This document shows positions 4,878 through 5,817 of a stretch of 5,817 nucleotides of DNA, in pieces (position 1 is the first letter of the stretch; the number at the start of each line of letters is the position of its first letter). The position numbers and the translations under genes are program-made. This DNA is from an uncultured Devosia sp. Lineage in GTDB: Bacteria > Pseudomonadota > Alphaproteobacteria > Rhizobiales > Devosiaceae. The DNA lies in the NCBI GenBank assembly GCA_946480655.1, contig CAMLKN010000148.1:1-5817 (forward strand), read 5' to 3'. The notes beneath the pieces are model-generated. The model did no database searches, had not been told where the DNA came from, and saw only the letters and a list, made by a program, of their open reading frames with translations.

Positions 4878-5078
4878 ATGCCCAAGATGAAGACCAAGTC
4901 CGGCGCCAAGAAGCGTTTCAGCTTCACCGCCTCGGGTAAGGTGAAGGCCGGCGTTGCCGGCAAGCGCCACCGCCTGATCAGCCACAACGCCAAGTACATC
5001 CGCACCAACCGCGGCACCAAGATCCTGTCCAAGGGCGACGAGGGTCTGGTGAAGTGGTACATGCCGTACAACCGCTAA
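4878..5078 (+). CDS. rpmI: Large ribosomal subunit protein bL35
   Basis: A small, very basic 66-residue structural protein of the 50S subunit; the length equals the family norm of about 65. The start [14 protein letters not shown], the middle [19 protein letters not shown] and the end VKWYMPYNR are all typical of bL35. AAGGA (4865-4869), eight bases before the ATG, is a good ribosome-binding site. The stop is 19 bases before rplT, so the two genes form an operon as in most bacteria. In E. coli the translation of rpmI is the control point through which L20 limits both proteins. Here infC, often the gene just before rpmI, is not present; a glycosyltransferase gene lies there instead. Confidence 0.98.
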   Translation: MPKMKTKSGAKKRFSFTASGKVKAGVAGKRHRLISHNAKYIRTNRGTKILSKGDEGLVKWYMPYNR

Positions 5079-5097
5079 GCTGGAAGGACACTGAACT

Positions 5098-5499
5098 ATG
5101 GCACGCGTAAAGAGAGGCGTAACCGCCCACGCCCGTCACAAGAAGGTCTTGAAGGCCGCCGAGGGCTATTATGGCCGTCGTAAATCCACGATCCGTATCG
5201 CCAAGCAGGCCGTCGAAAAGGCCGGCCAGTACGCGTATCGCGATCGTCGCGTCAAGAAGCGCAACTTCCGCGCTCTCTGGATCCAGCGCATCAACGCCGC
5301 TGTCCGTGACCACGGCCTGACCTACAACCGATTTATCGACGGCCTCAGCAAGGCTGAGGTTGCTGTCGACCGCAAGGTGCTGTCCGATCTCGCGATCACC
5401 CAGCCCGAAGCGTTCGCAGCCCTGGTCGCAAAGGCCAAGGGCGCTCTGGCGTATCTCGCAGACGTGGACACCGTTACCCACGCCCGCGTCACCGCCTAA
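5098..5499 (+). CDS. rplT: Large ribosomal subunit protein bL20
   Basis: bL20 binds 23S rRNA early and is needed for assembly of the 50S subunit. The protein has 133 residues against about 118 in E. coli. The conserved N-terminal extension [18 protein letters not shown] leads into [20 protein letters not shown] and the helical RNA-binding segment [20 protein letters not shown]. The globular part ([25 protein letters not shown]) is followed by an Ala-rich tail from about residue 105, which accounts for the extra length and is common in alphaproteobacteria. A strong Shine-Dalgarno sequence, GGAAGGA (5082-5088), ends nine bases before the ATG. In other bacteria this protein is also the autogenous repressor of the operon. 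The intrinsic terminator at 5531-5570 follows, before pheS. Confidence 0.98.
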   Translation: MARVKRGVTAHARHKKVLKAAEGYYGRRKSTIRIAKQAVEKAGQYAYRDRRVKKRNFRALWIQRINAAVRDHGLTYNRFIDGLSKAEVAVDRKVLSDLAITQPEAFAALVAKAKGALAYLADVDTVTHARVTA

Positions 5500-5530
5500 G
5501 CCCAGCCCTCCTCGCTGAGGTCAAAAATCG

Positions 5531-5570
5531 CGCCTTGCGCCGCCCGAGAGGGCTGGCGCAGGGCGTTTTT
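5531..5570 (+). terminator. Intrinsic terminator after rplT
   Basis: CGCCTTGCGCC (5531-5541) pairs with GGCGCAGGGCG (5555-5565) with one U.G pair. Stacked on it, GCCC (5542-5545) pairs with GGGC (5550-5553) around the GNRA tetraloop GAGA, leaving T5554 as a one-base bulge. TTTTT (5566-5570) follows at once. The long GC stem and T-run make this a strong terminator, separating rpmI-rplT from pheS. An A-run (5523-5527) precedes it, so partial function on the other strand is conceivable. Confidence 0.9.
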
Positions 5571-5600
5571 GTTTGCTCTAACCGCCTCAGATTTTTCATA

Positions 5601-5684
5601 GACCTCATGGTGAGCCCGTCGAACCACGAGGTCGCGGGCACCCCGGTTACCGACCTCCCCCTTCGACAGGCTCAGGATGAGGTC
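5601..5684. repeat. Imperfect palindrome, REP-like intergenic element
   Basis: The left arm (5601-5634) and the reverse complement of the right arm (5651-5684) match at 27 of 34 positions, around a 16-base centre. Both arms begin GACCTCAT from the outside and share TGAGCC, GTCGAA and GAGGTCG. The right arm includes CTTCGACAGGCTCAGGATGA (5661-5680), which I recall as a recurrent intergenic motif in alphaproteobacterial and some other genomes. Only one copy is in this window, so its copy number is not seen. It fills most of the rplT-pheS gap and ends 15 bases before the pheS ATG. Confidence 0.8.
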
Positions 5685-5699
5685 TTGCGAGAGTTCAGC

Positions 5700-5817
5700 A
5701 TGTCCCTCGATACACAGATCGAAACCCTGCGCACCGAACTGTCCGCCGCGATTGCCGGCGCTGACAACGAGGCTGCGCTCGACGCCGTCCGCGTTGCGGC
5801 CCTGGGCAAGAAGGGCT
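5700..5817 (+). CDS. pheS: Phenylalanyl-tRNA synthetase alpha subunit, 5' end
   Basis: PheS with PheT forms the tetramer that charges tRNA-Phe. Only the first 39 codons are in the window. The protein starts MSLDTQIETLRTELSAAIAG, the N-terminal coiled coil that grips tRNA, and reaches AALDAVRVAALGKKG. The VRV-x-x-LGKKG signature is strongly conserved in bacterial PheS (E. coli VRVEYLGKKG at about the same position), which fixes the start at 5700. The ribosome-binding site is weak (GAGAG, 5689-5693, six bases away). An ATG at 5607 is in the same frame with no stop between and would add 31 residues, but those are encoded by the palindromic repeat. The gene follows rpmI-rplT as in many bacteria, beyond a terminator. 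No clear promoter was found in 5571-5699. Confidence 0.93.
   Translation, partial: MSLDTQIETLRTELSAAIAGADNEAALDAVRVAALGKKG

Noticed and set aside
1..5817. CRISPR arrays, tRNA or rRNA genes, insertion sequences, phage or toxin-antitoxin genes
   Set aside because: I looked for direct repeats with spacers, tRNA-like folds, transposase motifs and small paired genes and saw none.

Overview
The window reads as ordinary chromosome of a GC-rich alphaproteobacterium, most likely of the order Hyphomicrobiales (Rhizobiales). The evidence is the rpoN-hpf-ptsN order, an Hsp20 gene paired with a DUF1150 gene, a ROSE-like RNA thermometer ahead of that Hsp20, and rpmI-rplT-pheS. The proteins and the intergenic palindrome resemble Devosia-type genomes, but that placement is from memory and is not proven here.

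Layout. (1) Bases 1-2953, plus strand: rpoN (sigma-54), hpf (long hibernation factor) and ptsN (EIIA-Ntr), a nitrogen/stress block. A near-consensus sigma-54 promoter lies 83 bases before rpoN, and the 243-base rpoN-hpf gap holds a possible promoter and two hairpins. (2) Bases 2976-3007: a strong bidirectional terminator between ptsN and the convergent minus-strand pair. (3) Bases 3031-3865, minus strand: an Hsp20 chaperone gene followed by a DUF1150 gene, driven by a heat-shock (RpoH-type) promoter. The 5' UTR ends in a hairpin that closes over the Shine-Dalgarno sequence with the UUGCU/bulged-G topology of ROSE thermometers. (4) Bases 3892-4737, plus strand: a divergent family 2 glycosyltransferase of unknown substrate. 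(5) Bases 4738-5570, plus strand: a candidate promoter, a structured leader, rpmI (L35), rplT (L20) and an intrinsic terminator. (6) Bases 5571-5817: an 84-base imperfect palindrome of the dispersed intergenic type, lying against the start of pheS, which runs off the window.

The genes are mostly conserved housekeeping and stress functions. No phage, insertion sequence, CRISPR array or novel multi-gene system is visible. The interest is in regulation: likely sigma-54 control of rpoN, two-layer heat control of hsp20-DUF1150, candidate leaders ahead of hpf and rpmI, and the palindrome that supplies an alternative in-frame start for pheS. All RNA structures were paired by eye, without energy calculation.
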